In this document: positions 39,101 through 53,000 of the stretch, in pieces
Layout: every line of letters begins with the position of its first letter
How positions within the stretch are numbered: position 1 is the stretch's first letter
DNA from: Struthio camelus
Taxonomy: Eukaryota; Chordata; Aves; Struthioniformes; Struthionidae
Length of the DNA: 64,000 nucleotides
Direction of reading: 5' to 3'
NCBI RefSeq assembly: GCF_040807025.1
Contig: NC_090956.1
Span: 3,770,517 to 3,834,516 of the forward strand
The notes under the pieces: model-generated
What the model saw: the letters and a program-made list of their open reading frames with translations, nothing else
Database searches by the model: none
What the model was told of the DNA's origin: nothing
Program-made: the position numbers and the translations under genes

Positions 39101-42100
39101 GTCAGTGCTTGAGATATAGGAGTAAAATGGGCCTTCACCAGAAAGTCATGGATATAGTCCTTTGGTGACCGAATTACTATCATCAAGGGCTTGGGGATGA
39201 ATTACCATGTAGTTGAATTCTCCCTGTGGCCCAGCAGTGAGGCACTCTCAGGCTGTGAAGGCAGTGTAGCTTGTCCAGCTGCCACGCTCTCCCTAATTTG
39301 TTTATATGTGTAGGGCTTGAGTCTCTAGAGCTGCAGATCTGGCACTTTCAAGGGCATTAAATAGGTCCAATTATTTCAGTAGAAAATAAATCCAGGCTCG
39401 TATTTAGAAATCCTTTGATCTCCCTCAAATGAGACTCATTAAAAAGACACTCTCAGGTATTTTTCTTTCATATATTATTTCTTGCCTCCTGATTTCAAAT
39501 TCAAGAGGATGTAGTGGCTCCCAGCAATCAGAACAGTTGAGACAGTATCTTGTCTCAAACAAGAAATGTTGCTGAGTAGTCTAGCACAGACCTTAGCAGA
39601 TTACCAAAAACTTACCAGCCTTGTGAAGAGATCAGCTCTGGAAAACTTCACTCAGCAAGTTGATTAGGATTTTCCATTTGCAACCATCAATATAGCTGTT
39701 TGTGCTGCCTCAGCTGCAATATCAGTGTTGAGAAGACATGCTATCATGTAGAGGGCTACATTACCGCTGGAGATTTCAGTCTGAGAGCCCTAATGTATAG
39801 TCAGAAAGGAGATGCATTGCAGAGAGATCTAATGGAGGTCCCTCTGTCCCTTGTGCTAAACGAAGCATGAAACTAGTCTTCCCACGCTGCACCTCTGTCT
39901 CCTTCTGCAAGCTAATAGAACAGGGAGCACACATCAGTCCGTGATTTCACAAGGGAGGATTGCTATGTCTTCCTTGGATTGTACGCAATGTAAATGGAGC
40001 AACAGCAGTGCAGTAAGGACATGAGTGTGCCTTGCTGCGATCCATAAGCGAGAGCCTCTGGGTGCTCTGCTCAGAGCTTGGGAGAAGGCAGCATGCTGGA
40101 AGGGAAAAGTGCGCCTCCTGCTCAGACACGCAGCTCCTCCCAGGGGCTGATTTATGGGCAGGTGCTGGCATCTGCTTCAGCTGAGGGTTCACCACTGTGC
40201 TCAGAGGAAGAGTGATGTTATTGCCTCTGTCACCTGACTGCTATATGTCCCTTTTCATTAGCAATTTAAGAAGCTTTTTAAAAATCCAGCCTCTGTAAAT
40301 AGACAGTGATTAACCAACTGAGTGCACTTTTTTGGACCCTTTACTGTAGTTGCTTAGTTACGTTAGCACGTAGTTACTGTTTTCGAGTCTCCCTCTGCCT
40401 CCTCCCCACACACAACAAGTTCAGGCTTCCAGATGTCATCATCAAAGCTTTGCAAAACTTAATCTCTTAATCAGGCCTCTTTTCATACTCCCCTGCCAGT
40501 TCTTGGACCCACTAATGGATCCCGCTAATCTCATAACCTGTTTTCCTACCTCTCCCATAATGCCAGTCTTACTGTTTTTTCTATCTTTTCATAAACATCC
40601 TTATTGTATCATGTCTGAAACTGATGGACAGTCTTTATACAGAGCACACTCCTCTGTTCAGAATGCACTTAGTGCACTCTAAGGCTTATTAACAGAAAAA
40701 AGTACTTTCTGATTTCAAGGGGAGTAAATCAGAGCAGCATGTGTTTTCTGCATGGGTGATGGCTGAACTTCTGTCCAGTTCTGTGGTTTGTTCCTTTGTT
40801 TCAGCGTGACGTATGAGGATCCTCAGGCGGTCAAAGGACTAGCATCTGCCCTGGACGTTCGAAAACAGAACACGGGAGGGGTAGGTCATTGCTCCGCATT
40901 TTGTTATCTGAAGCTGTGCATGGAATCCAAGGTATAGACAGCTGGTTTAACTAAGACTTGTTGTTCTGTATGCCAGTGACATACTAGTACTGGCTATTTT
41001 GAAATTGGTATCTAGGAGCAAGTACTTGCTAAGTAATGATTTCTAAAGAGCTACTGCTTAGCACACCAGCGTAAAAGACTTCCAAATCATAGTGGGTACA
41101 TGCTCCTGTGTTCTTGCAGCTTGCCTAGGGGGTCCAGCTCTGTGACTGGAGTCTCTACTTAAATGAATAAGTAGCGAACAGCCTGTGAACACCGGTGTGC
41201 ATTTCTTTGGTTCGTTTTTGCTTATGAACATCTAGATCTACTAGACTTTGCTCTAAGGGTAGGGATACATGAGCAAGTTACAGCAAGAGAAATCATGTAG
41301 ACGTTTAATGCTTGAGATGCCTTGCCATAACTGCCCCTGTTTGCAGTCTGTTCTTTCCCAGGGAAGGCTCCCTGCTGCTTTGTGTGAGCAAAAGAGGCAC
41401 ATGAGCAGTCACCTCAGAGCAGCTGACACTAGAAACTTGTCTAAGAGGGAGAGGTTGGCCAGCTTTGTCTGGATACCTGGACAGTAGACCGTGAAAAGAG
41501 TTTGCAGATCATCCCCCAACCCCTTTTACCGCCAGCTCTTTAAAACCCTCCTGTTCTTTTATACTCAGCTGTTGTAATCCATGTAAGTTTTTAGACGACT
41601 GAGCAAGTTCAGACCCTCTTCCTAGTCTAATTTTGCTCTGTACTGACCACTAGGGAGCATGGGAGAGCCAGTGTAACGCACACACCTCCCTCCATGGCGA
41701 ATTGCCTCTCCATCCCTTGGCTGATCCCGCCCTGGTTCTTTCATAAGTTGACATGGGAGTGCTTTGGGCAGCTGGCATGCCTGGCAGCCTGTGCTCTGAG
41801 CCAAGGAGAATTTGTGTTTGGAGCCAGCTGGGGTCAGATCACAGCTGCCTGCCTGCTTTGGCCACAGTTCAGTGATAACAGGGCATCAGCAATGATTTCT
41901 TATGGAGCATCCCCCCACCCCACCACTTTATCTGCTTGTTCCTGTCCTTGCATCCTGCAAAAAAAAAGGAGTAATTTGTAACTCGGGTCAGCCCGGTGAC
42001 CAGTTTCCAAGATGGCCCCACAAACACTCCTGCCAGCGCTACTGAGGGAAGAGGGGGGAGGCATGGGGAGGTGGCGGCAGAAGTACATTAGGGTGGTGAG

Positions 42101-44043
42101 ACAGGAATTCCTGAAGCCAGCATTACAGCCCAAGCCCCCAGGATCACGGCGCTGCAGTGCTGTGTTGCTGGGAGGACCTCGGAAAGGATTTGAGATTCTG
42201 TTCTTTGTTCCTAGCTAACCAAAAGCAAGCACTGAAGGGGGTCATATTTGGCTACTGGTCAAGGGGGCTGTATTCCCTTGGTGGCCATGGGGTCATGTCT
42301 TATCTATTAACACTTTTGTTCTCAGCCAATTCTGCTTGGGGCACCAGTGTGACGTGTCGTTCACACCAGTGTAGCTGCTTCTCTGCCTGAAGTATTGTCA
42401 GTTCAAAGGGCTATGTCTAAGCTAATCTGATGGGTCAAAGTATTTTGGAGCAGACGCTTTATGGGTTGTGGAACTTTGGGCTCTGAGATGTTGTAGCTCA
42501 GACTTCCAGCCTCTTTTCAAAGGTCTTGATGACTGTATCATGTAGTCAGAATAGCTTATTTTGAAATGTAATCTTTCAGTAATTGGTAAACAATACTTTT
42601 TATCAAGTGTCGTGAGGCTCGTGGGTGTCTCTTCTTAAAGGAAATAAAAATTAAACTCTCCTAAAGTTACCAGTCCCAGCATGTGTGGGAAAAAATCTGG
42701 CAGTGCTCAGTAAATGAAAGACACGCATTAATTTGTGTAGAGAGCTAATTTAAGAACAGCCCTAGGGAGGAGCCAAAAGCTTTGCAACACATTCTTCACA
42801 CACTTCTTGTTCCAGCACAGTTGTCCAGTGGTAAAATCCAACGTTTCTAATGTAGTCGTTCTCAGAACGGTCTGCAGAGAGATGGCTGGTCACGTGGCAT
42901 TAGCTGTCTTTTAATATGATTTAGCAGCTGGAAACAAGGCAAGCTAAAAATACACCGTTTTCTTAATATTGCTTTTCCATGTTGGGAATTGCTTTTGTTG
43001 CCACAGAGAAGTTGTGTGATCACAACTGGGAGGAGAAATGTCCAAGAAACAGTTCTGTAACGTTACAGAGACAGCAGATAAAGTTGGGAGTGATTTCCCC
43101 TTTTTTTACCTCAGCACAAGTAGTGAAACAAAGTATACAGTATTACAGCTGATTCTCCGTTATCTGTTGTAATGGGGACAGGAGAGGTAATCCCCCATAA
43201 GATGTGTATTTGGAGTGAGGTATATAAACACACAAGTGGCTCTGTAGAGTGGCTCTGGCCAGTGAGCTAAGCTGGCACCGCTAAGCTCTGCCGGTCCCGA
43301 GCAAGCCCCTCTGGAGCTACAGAGATGACTCTGCTCCACGGCCCTGGTTTAGGGATGTGGTGTGAAGAACAAGAAACCATCTTGAGAGTCTTGGCGTCAC
43401 TATGCTACACAGTCTGCGATCTGCGCGAGCCACTGTGGGGAACTGGCATTGTCAGCAGTCCTTTTAACCTGCGTCGCTCTTAGAGACCGGCAGTTTGAAA
43501 GATTGCCAGAACACTTCAGCACACTGTGATAATTTACCCTGCTGCTCGACACCATCATTAAAGCTGTCATATTACAGAATGATAGAATCACACGGTTGAG
43601 GTTGGAAGGGACCTCTGGAGATCAGTTAGTCCAACCGCCCTGCTCAAACAGGGTCACCTAGAGCACATTGCCCAGGACCCTGTCCAGGTTATTGTTAGAG
43701 TTTGAGGCAGAGTTTGGGAGATTGGTTGTTGAGATCGAGCAGGTAAGTAAGGTATGCTGTGAATTACAGCTTTATAAACAAGGGAAATTCCCCTGTGCCT
43801 TATAGTAGGGTTTCCAGTGCAGCCTGATTTTAGTAAGTTGTGTAGCTTACACTTTCTCTTCTTCTAAGAAGACGACAAACATTAGCCTCACTTCTTATCA
43901 GTAATGTTTTTCCTTTAGTAACATGGAGGAAGTGCTAAAATTCTGTGAACTGTCTTTATGAAGTGAAGTAGTCGGGGTGAAGCCTATTCCTCCACGGACA
44001 GAGTTGAGAGGCAGCGAATGGGGGTGTGGCTGTTGCCAGAAAC

Positions 44044-44083
<40 letters not shown>

Positions 44084-47000
44084 ACGTGTGTGTGCGACAG
44101 TGTGTGTGTCTGTGTCTATATGTATGTGCACTTTTTAACTTGCTGCTGTTGTATTACTTTATCATGGGTGTTGCTGTGGTTTCTCTCTTTATGGACCTTT
44201 CTGTTCTCAACACAGAGGAGAGGTAAAGGTGGGAACTCAGACATGGAGCCCATAGACAAGTGGCTAATTACACAAGGAATGGTGAGGACTTCACCAGTGA
44301 AGCAATTCCTTCTGCCCACCCCAGTCCTTTTTTACCTAGAATAACCATCCTTCATTCACCTCTCATCCCACCCTACTGAACCACCTCAAATCAGACAGTA
44401 CAAGGAGTTTGTTTCCCACCTACATCATTACCTGGGACAAAGAGAAACTTTTACATCGATTACTGGTTTGTCCTGTGCAGTGGCCTGGAACCAAATGAAT
44501 CATTTGCAGGAGCCCAGATCACCTTCAGAACAAGCCCGGGGATCCTATTGGTTCCTTATACTGTCTTGATTTACCTTTGCAGTATCCACTTTTCTTGGGA
44601 TAAACACAAGTCTCGTGTATCTTATCCATAAAGAGGACATTTCTAGGTGCCTTTAAACCAGCCCCTTCTGGCAACATTTAACTTCATGGTCTGGAAGAAA
44701 TATGTGGAGGTTGTGGGATCATTCTTAGTTGGACTGAGTAATGTAAGGTCACTTCTGTACGAAAAGAAGAGGATGGGAGAACTCCTAGCTAGATTGACAT
44801 CTTCCACCTCTGTTAGGGAATTATGCTGGCATTACAATTCAGACTCCAAAAGGTATAATAGTGTTTCTGACTCGAAGGATTTAATTCCTATGCTGAGTGA
44901 TGCCAGTGTTTTGATAAAATCCAAGCTCCTGGAGATCACTGAATCTGTGCGCATTTTGACCTTTTTGAAATTGTTGCTCATGAACCTGCTTGGAGAGAAA
45001 AGTTCAAAAGCCTATCTTAAGGGCAGAAGTCAGAAAGGAGGTAACAAATAGCCTCGGATATGCCTTAAAGCCAAATTTTGATACCAGTTTTGAATTCTCG
45101 GGCTGTATAATCCATCATTTTAGGTGTTTGAAAATAGTACCAATAACGTGACCTAGCTGTACAAAGTCCTAAAAGGCCTTCTGAGACTATCCTTGTGACT
45201 GCAGCTGAGGTAAAAACATGCAGTCCACAATTCCCTTGTGGGCTGGGGCAAATTTGCAGTGCAGCGTGTGGGGACTGGGCATCAGGGGCCTGTGGAATGG
45301 GAACACCACTAGGGAGGGCCTTGAAAGTCCCAAACTAAATCTCCCCATACATAGAAACAGAAACCTATCCCAAAGAAGTTCAGACTGAGAAAATTCAGAG
45401 TTTGTAATATCAGAGTACACCAGCTCTATGAAACACTTTTCGTTTATTCTTCTAGATTTAGGTCTAATCCAGATGATTTCTGAGGCCCAGTGTGTGAACC
45501 TGTCTGAAGAGCATGCCTGGTGCATGCACAGTGATTGGATACGTGCATATATACATAGTCATATCTGCCTATCTATTCAAGGACACAAAAGCCGCTCTGT
45601 TAGCATACGTAGGTAAACCCAGCTGCAGGTACCTTTCCTTGGGAGCCAGAGTTTCATTTCAGCGTCTGTCAGAGACCCACAGCTCCTAACATGAGAGTGA
45701 AAGAGCTGTAACATGAATGGTGCTTGCTTCGCCTCTGATGCCGTTGACTGTGGTTCACAGAGGCTCTTGCTGTTCTGTGGCGCTGTTGCAGCCAGAGATG
45801 TACTGTACCACTGTTAGATGCTCATCCATAATGAATAATCCAGTGATTGAGTTAGTTCCTCTTCTTTGCCTTTCCACTGTTTACAAGAGCAGGGAAGCAT
45901 GAAATTGGCACCCCTGCCGTTCACACCGCTCATGCCACTGCTTTATTAAAAAAGCAAACACAATATTTGGTCATTGGCTTGTGGTTATTCAGTCTGGAAA
46001 AAGGATACTGCAGCATTCATGGAGGCATACGGATTTGGGGAGGGAAGGGGTTCTGGCTGTCCAGCCAGTCGCTGCTCTTACAAGCCTGTCACCCTTGTTT
46101 GTATGCTAAATAGGAGAGAGAAATATTTAAAATAAAACCAGACTAATCATTAACTCTGTTTCTCTCTTAACTGGCTGTAGTTCTTAACCGTATTTATTAA
46201 TACAACCTTATAGCATTTGCAATATAAGTGGAATAACTATCATCCCAGGTATGAACTTGATGTTGAAATTCTTTGGTAACTTTTTGTAATTTTGAGATGA
46301 GGGGGGAAAGAGGGGTGAGCTGACATTGCCGTTACCTGTGCCTGTACAACAGTAGGACCATTGAAAGGATATTCTCCAACATTCTTCCTCTCAAAAAAGC
46401 CTACCAAAGTGGTGTTCACATCCCTCATGACCTGATATTCTTCCAAACCGTGGTACTTTTAAGCTTAGGGTTGAATTCTTCCCACTCCTTTGCTGTGCGT
46501 CTCAGTTCACCAACACGTCTTTGCGGAGGCAGCCTCGTTCAGGGCTCGGTGCGTACTCTCCTGGTGAATTTGGCAGCATTGTTTCTGTTTCAGTTTAATC
46601 TACAGTTCAGTTTTGTCAGCAGTGTGATGCCAGGGCTGTGGAGAAACAGACTACACCTGTGTCCGTTCCAGCACTGTCTACAAAACTCATGTAGACCTAA
46701 TTATAGCTATGGAAAACACTCCTGGTTCAAATGTGAGTTACTCCACTTAGGGATGTTATGGGGAAGCTATTTCAGTAAAAGATCTGTTTGGCCTGTAAGG
46801 TCTGGGCCCTTGCTAGTTACATAAGTCATGCAGGCGTCATATAAAGATCTGTATCAGCAGCTCTTAGTCACAGACTTTAACATTAGGTGACCGCATTTTA
46901 GTGCAGGTAATTCCAGTACCCCTTGCCATGACTTTGGGCAGCTATTGAGGTTTGTGTGAATATATGCCTTGGCTAAAATAATCTGTTGCCCTGCTCACAT

Positions 47001-50000
47001 GCCAAGTGGATATTTGTTACGAAAGTGAGGAGCAGATGTTGCTGAAGTCACCATGTCGGGAGATTTATTTGAGACAGTGGCAGGGAAACTGAACCAGAAT
47101 TCACAGAAGATAATGCAAACAGTTTTTTGCCTTACATCCTGACTACCACCAAGCTGCCTGGCCAGAGAGCAGATTCTTCTCCCCAGCAAAGATATGTGAA
47201 TAAAGATTAAATGAAGTCTTTGCTGACATGTTGTTAATTAGTAACAGAGTGGGATGCCGCCGTGTCTGCCTTCAATAAAGAGAGATAGGATCTAAGATGT
47301 GGAAATGGCTTGGGTAACATGAGACTATTGAAATACGTCACCTTCTTGAAGTCTAAATGATTTGAATTGCGGACAAACTGCAAAATAAATGTTTGAAGAT
47401 CTTGTTTCTTCTGTGTGGTAGGACTTCTCTCCCTTTTGAAGGCAAGCAGGCATGTTCCCTTGTTCTGAAGACCACATGGGTTTCATTATCCATCAAGTCA
47501 TTACATTTTATGGAGCACTTTACAGGACTAGGTATGGTACCCCATGAGAATGAAGGCTTTAGCTGCCTGGACTTGCCTATGAGATCCAGATTGGCTGGTT
47601 GTTGTACGGGCACATCAGGCGGTGTTGGGGAACATACTGCACTTGAGCTCTTGCCTTCCCCATCTATGTGATGTGTAAACAGAGTTACAAGCAATCAAGT
47701 AGCTAATTAAATCCTTGCATGTGAAGTCAGATGTGTTCTAATATTGAGGCCAGGAAGCTATTTCAAGATCACAACAGCCTTAAATAGATTATAGGACTGC
47801 AGTAGTAAGCCGGAGTAGACAGCTAGCGTGTGTCTTAGAGCTCTAATTCTGCTAGCACAGGAATGACAGACCTTTTTTTACTATTGCTAACTAAGGGGGA
47901 AAGTGAATAGCAGCCAACCAAGTATTGGTGTCAGCTTCGTTAAACATCTAGAAAGAAGTGAATTAACTAAGCTCCTACAAGGCAGTCGTCTAGCAACAAT
48001 TAGCATAAACCTTGTTAAACATTTTAAGAACATTAATGAGCTCACCTGGAGACCTGAATTGTCATTTCATACCTGCTTCTTTTCCAGTGGGATCATTTTT
48101 AATAGAAATAAAATGTGATAATAATAACCTCAAACTGTCTTTTTAAGGGTAGAATATTGGATTTTATGAGGAGATCTATTGGCAATACTCTTTGGCTTTT
48201 GACTGCTAGTGAAAACACCAGCACAATCTAACTTAGATCTAAGTATGAACTTCGATTCCAGGTTCCTGTGGGTTTTGTGGGACTGAAAGCTTGCCTTTGT
48301 TCTCCTAGTCCTCCTTTTCCATTTCCCTTTCAGGACTGTTTAGAGGACCCCGTTTGAAGGATTTTCCAAAAACTGAAAAAAAAAAGGAATATGAACAACG
48401 AGTACTTCATCTTTTCATTTAAAAATAGTTATCTAGAGTACCTTCAAATATGTTATGGCTTAATTTCTACGTATTAAATGTATAGACTTTTAAAAAAGAA
48501 ATCACAATATCTTTATAAAAACAGCTCTTTCTGCCAACACTGACTATCTAGGGAGCTGTCGTGCCAAGACTGAGAGCTTCACTAGAGCGCGTATGCTTGC
48601 CTAATCAAAGTATTTAACAAGACACTGTCCCGTTTTGGAGCCGTTTCCATTTAGTCTATGGCTGCCACCGCTGTTTGTTCTCAGAAGTTGTTGTCTTTTT
48701 TAACGTGTAAACTAGCTAATTTATTTTCACATTGCTTCTGTTGTGCTTTAGGGAATTAATCTTGACAAAACTCCCCTCCACATTCTTGAATTTAGGACCT
48801 CAGGAAAGGGGAAGACTTGCCAAGTACACAACTGACTGGCAAAAATAAAATTCTGTGTGTGGTCAGTTTCAACTTAAATGTAAATAGTACAAGGTTATAT
48901 TTAGAACATTTTAAAACGTCTAGTTACTCTTGAGAGTACTTTTTCCCCTCTTTATTCTTGAACAAATCAAACCTGATACATTCAACACATGTTTTCTAGG
49001 AAGAATGGGGAGCAGAGTCTGAAGAAAGTAAATTGGCAGTGTGACCGTGGAAGGAGCAATGGATGCAAATCCTCGGCTCTTCTATAAGCGTGTTGAAAGT
49101 GCTGGAAGATGGGGGGAAGTGTTTTTAAAGGTCAATGCTGGATAGCAAATAGCTGACACGCTCAAATGTTTGTCTTGCAACTCTTAGTACTTCTTATATA
49201 TGACCTGCAAGAAGTGCTCTCGCACTTCTAAGGTTTTTATTTGTTTGTTATATAAAGCAGGTCTGTCTGAAAGTAAAATTTCTTTCTTTTTTTTTTTTTT
49301 TTAGCCTTACAAAACACAGCAGCTTAGACTCCTAAACTGCTGAAATGTTTCAGAGGACTCTCTACAGAGTTAGAGCGTTGCAATTCTCAGGAATCGATTA
49401 CGTGCCAGGGCATCTCTAGAGTTTTCAGGATAACCAAGATTTGAATTCCTGTTCTTCCTAATACAGGGACCGCAGTACCACTGCACTTCTTAGCAAAAGA
49501 AGGTATTTTTCCCTCCTCCCCCCATGCATACTTTCTCATACCATCTTTAAAGAAGCATAAGTACCTTTCTGAGCTGCATACTAGCCGACAGCTCTGAAGG
49601 CTACGCTTTCCAATCCAATGCATTAATTATTGTGTGCAGTGTTAAGCAATAAAAGAGAGAGACAGTAATGGAAACTTCAGCAGTAGTTTTTAGGTTGCTG
49701 TAGGCTGAATAAATCCATTGTTTTGTATTTTTGAAGCCAGTATGTTCCAAAGCTGTTAAACTAGTAAGTCAGTTCTGCAAGATGCAACTTGTCCTTGGGA
49801 ACGAATACCTTGGAAGATGCGCACAGAGCCGTCCTGCTGCTAATGGCCATCCTGGCCAGCTTGCAGCAGCTTCAGCGCACTGCGCTAGCACTATATGTGC
49901 GCGTGATTCAACTCTTCGTTGCGCATTAAAAAGGAACAGTTATCCTAAATCTGGCCCATTCCAGGGCCTGCAGGAACTGCAGGAACTTATTTTCTGCTCA

Positions 50001-53000
50001 GGGTCTTCATGTGGTAACTGAAGGTAGCATGCCAAAACGCACCTCTGGTCCTTCCCGTGCCTGTCCCGTGCGCTTTGCCCAAGAGCTGGCGGTGTCGGAG
50101 CGGAGCGGTCTGCATGGCACCTCCCTTGGAGAGAGGTGCTGCAGCTCTCCCACCTTTAGATGAGCCCTGGCTTTCTAGCCCCTCGCCACGACTGACTTAC
50201 CTCAGCAGCCCTTGCCTCGAGCAAAGGCTTAACCGACCTCCTCAGAGCCGAGGGCCACTCGATTAGAAGAAAACAGTTTTGAGGAGGCCTGTCGATGAGC
50301 AGCAGCCTGCACCGCTGCCTCCGTAGTTCAGCAGCCATCCGTCTTCCTCCACGACAGGTCCCTGGGAGAACTACGTCCCCCAGTAAATTCATCTGCAAAG
50401 CCTCTGTCGGTTCTTCCTCCCGTGAGAGCTTCCAGGCAAAACTCTGAACAAATGGCACCTTTTCTTCCTAGAAAAGCTTTTCTAAAGCTTTTCTAAAGCT
50501 TTTCTAGCGCTGTCAAGATCTCTCCCCTCCCAGGCCAGCCGCTCAGCTGCCGTGTGCTGGCCTCACCCTGGATGCCTGGCATTGTTTTTCAAGTGTTTTT
50601 CAGGCTTGTCCCTACTGGATGTATTGTGGTGGTTTCCTGTTTACTTCTTCCATAGCCCTCTGTTATGTTTAAGCAGTATAGTTAGTCAGGAAAATTCTAC
50701 ATCTAACATGTGGCAATTTCCCTTTGCGGGCCCGGTCGCCTGCAGCGCTCCATGAAACAGTTACAGTCGAGCGCTCGACATGCTGCGTCCGCTCTGCCCG
50801 TCACAACCGCGCAGCTCGTGGTTTTTTCGCAGGAAGAGGGGCAAACCTTTCACGCCTTTTTGTGAAGCTGTTGGCGGAGCTCTGCCGGGCACGCTCCGGT
50901 GAGCCTCGCTGCAGCGGTCCGAGGCGTTGCCGCCGCCAGAGCGGGAGCCGAGAGGAGCGCGTGCTGGGCTTCCTCCCATGGCTCGCCCGGGAGCTGCTGC
51001 CCGGCCTCCTCCATGCCTTCACCTTCGAGATGCTGCGCTTGGCGCTGGCACTCGTTCAGCTCTGCTGCCTCCGCTGCAAGAGGGTCACCTTCGGCAGAGG
51101 CGCGGGGCTGGCGGGCTGGGGCAGTTTTGCTTTAAACTGCCGTGCCAAGCTTTGCCAAGGCCTCGGTGCCGTGGCGGGAGGAGGATCTGGAAGGAAACAT
51201 GACTGTATATCTTGGGCTCTGAACACCTCCACCTTCAGAGAGACTCCAGTTTGCCTTTATAAACTCTGAAGACTTTGAGCCCCTCTTTTTGCTAACCCTT
51301 CATTGTGGCTAATACCCATTAAAAAAAAAGTGTGTAAATTTAACATTTCGAAACCTAACTGATATCCAGTATTCTACCCTTAAAAGCTTTTCACGATCCA
51401 GGTTAGAATCATCAGTCCGTCCTGATGGTTTTAATATGTGGTCGGAAAGTTACCCGTCTTACGCTGGCATCCAGTCACGTCATTGCCCATAATCTTTCTC
51501 TTGGTTTTGTTAGCCTTGTTGTTCATAATTTCCTTTCCAAGTGTTTCTTTATTTGAAATGCCATTTATATTTTGTTGCCTTTTTTTTCCAGCACATCTTA
51601 CATCTTTGTTTTTGTTTTGTTTTTAATCTTATTTCTGGCGTTTTCCATCGCTCTGTGGCCATGATTGTGGATGTGTTTTGGTTTTTGCCTGCCTTGCTGT
51701 TCTCTCGCTGCACTCCCTAGATCCCTGTTGCACAGTCCTCTGTCATGGATGACATTGAGGAGTGGCTCAGTACCGACTTGGTGAGACTCTTTATATTTTC
51801 ATTTTTCCCATGGGCAATAGCACTTGGTATGGATAACTTTCAGCGCACTGCTAGGTTATTGGTGCTGCTCTGTGGTTAACAGGGAGGCAGTGAAACTTCC
51901 AAATCATATACCTTATTTCCCTTTGAGCAAAATATAGAAGTAGGTGGATATAGGGTTGTATCCAGCAATACAATCAAAACATTTTTTTCTCAGCCGCTTT
52001 ATTTTCACTCCTCCATTTTAACATCACAGAATTGCTTGCATTCCAGAAATGGCACATTCCTGATTCCCATATAGGAAAGCACTTAAACATTTAAAACTGT
52101 TCTTTTAAACGCGATGTTAGTGAAGTGTTTCTTTGTGGTCACCATATCCGTTAAGCCCATCTCCTTCCATTAGTTCTTACAACTTCAGAGATTGCCCCCA
52201 GGTATCTCTCTGCTCCTTAAAGTCTCCTGCAGCCCTTTGCTCTTGCCTGTTCAACCTCCTGCCTGGGCAGCAGCACAGCAGGAGCTGTGGGGTTCAGGCC
52301 TGGCTCCCCGGCTCCTGGCAGAAGAGCTGCAGACACGCTCTGACATGTCAGCCTTCTGTTTGAGCACCAAACGAGCTGATTGTATGGAAAGGAAGAAGAG
52401 GCTCCTGCTCTCAGAAGCCCCTTAAAGTATTTCAACGAATCTTGGGTTTCAACGTTTAAGTTTGGTAGACTGACTGTCTTTAAAACATCGCTGATTTTCA
52501 GCAGCTAGTAGTATTTTCAGGTCACGGTACAGGCACTCATTTTCAAATTTAATTACAAACTGGCCTCATTTTTTTTAAAGAAACGCAGTAAATGTAACAT
52601 GTCCTCTCTGCTTAAGCAATAAACTTTTGCCTTTGCCATTTAAATTAATTTAGCGGGAGAGAAAATCTTACGGAGAGATGTCGAGGTAGTGCTGCACATC
52701 TGTCCTGCCCTGGATAGCACTGCTCAAAAAGAGCAAAGCACAGAAGCGCAGTGTAGATACCTGAACAAGCCTGGGTATCACCAGCACTCCGGCCATGGCT
52801 GTGCTAAATTTCCTCTTCTCCCTGGTGCCTGGGTGCCCCATCATAACCATACGTGGATAAGTGTACCCTCTGAGAAAGTTTGGATTAGATTTTTAGTTTT
52901 CTCTCTGGGTTCCCCCCCTGCCCGCCTATTTTTCTTAAAGGTTCATTTCAGCTCCCTGCTTACCAGCTGAACAAGTTACAGATTAGGTTAGCTAAACTTT

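Larger units (their letters stand above)
40881..51720 (+). other. TOM1L2 intron 12
   Basis: A 10.8-kb intron. It holds a CR1 fragment (43,574), a TG microsatellite (44,047), a T-tract (49,285) and an isolated GC- and CpG-rich block at about 50,720-51,190. A 134-codon open frame at 44,647-45,051 has no recognisable similarity and is of a length expected by chance. Confidence 0.9.

Noticed and set aside
44018-44344. Cys/Val-rich frames around 44.05 kb
   Set aside because: Translation of the TG microsatellite.
44647-45051. 134-codon + strand frame in intron 12
   Set aside because: No known family, no splice context tying it to TOM1L2, and a length within chance expectation.
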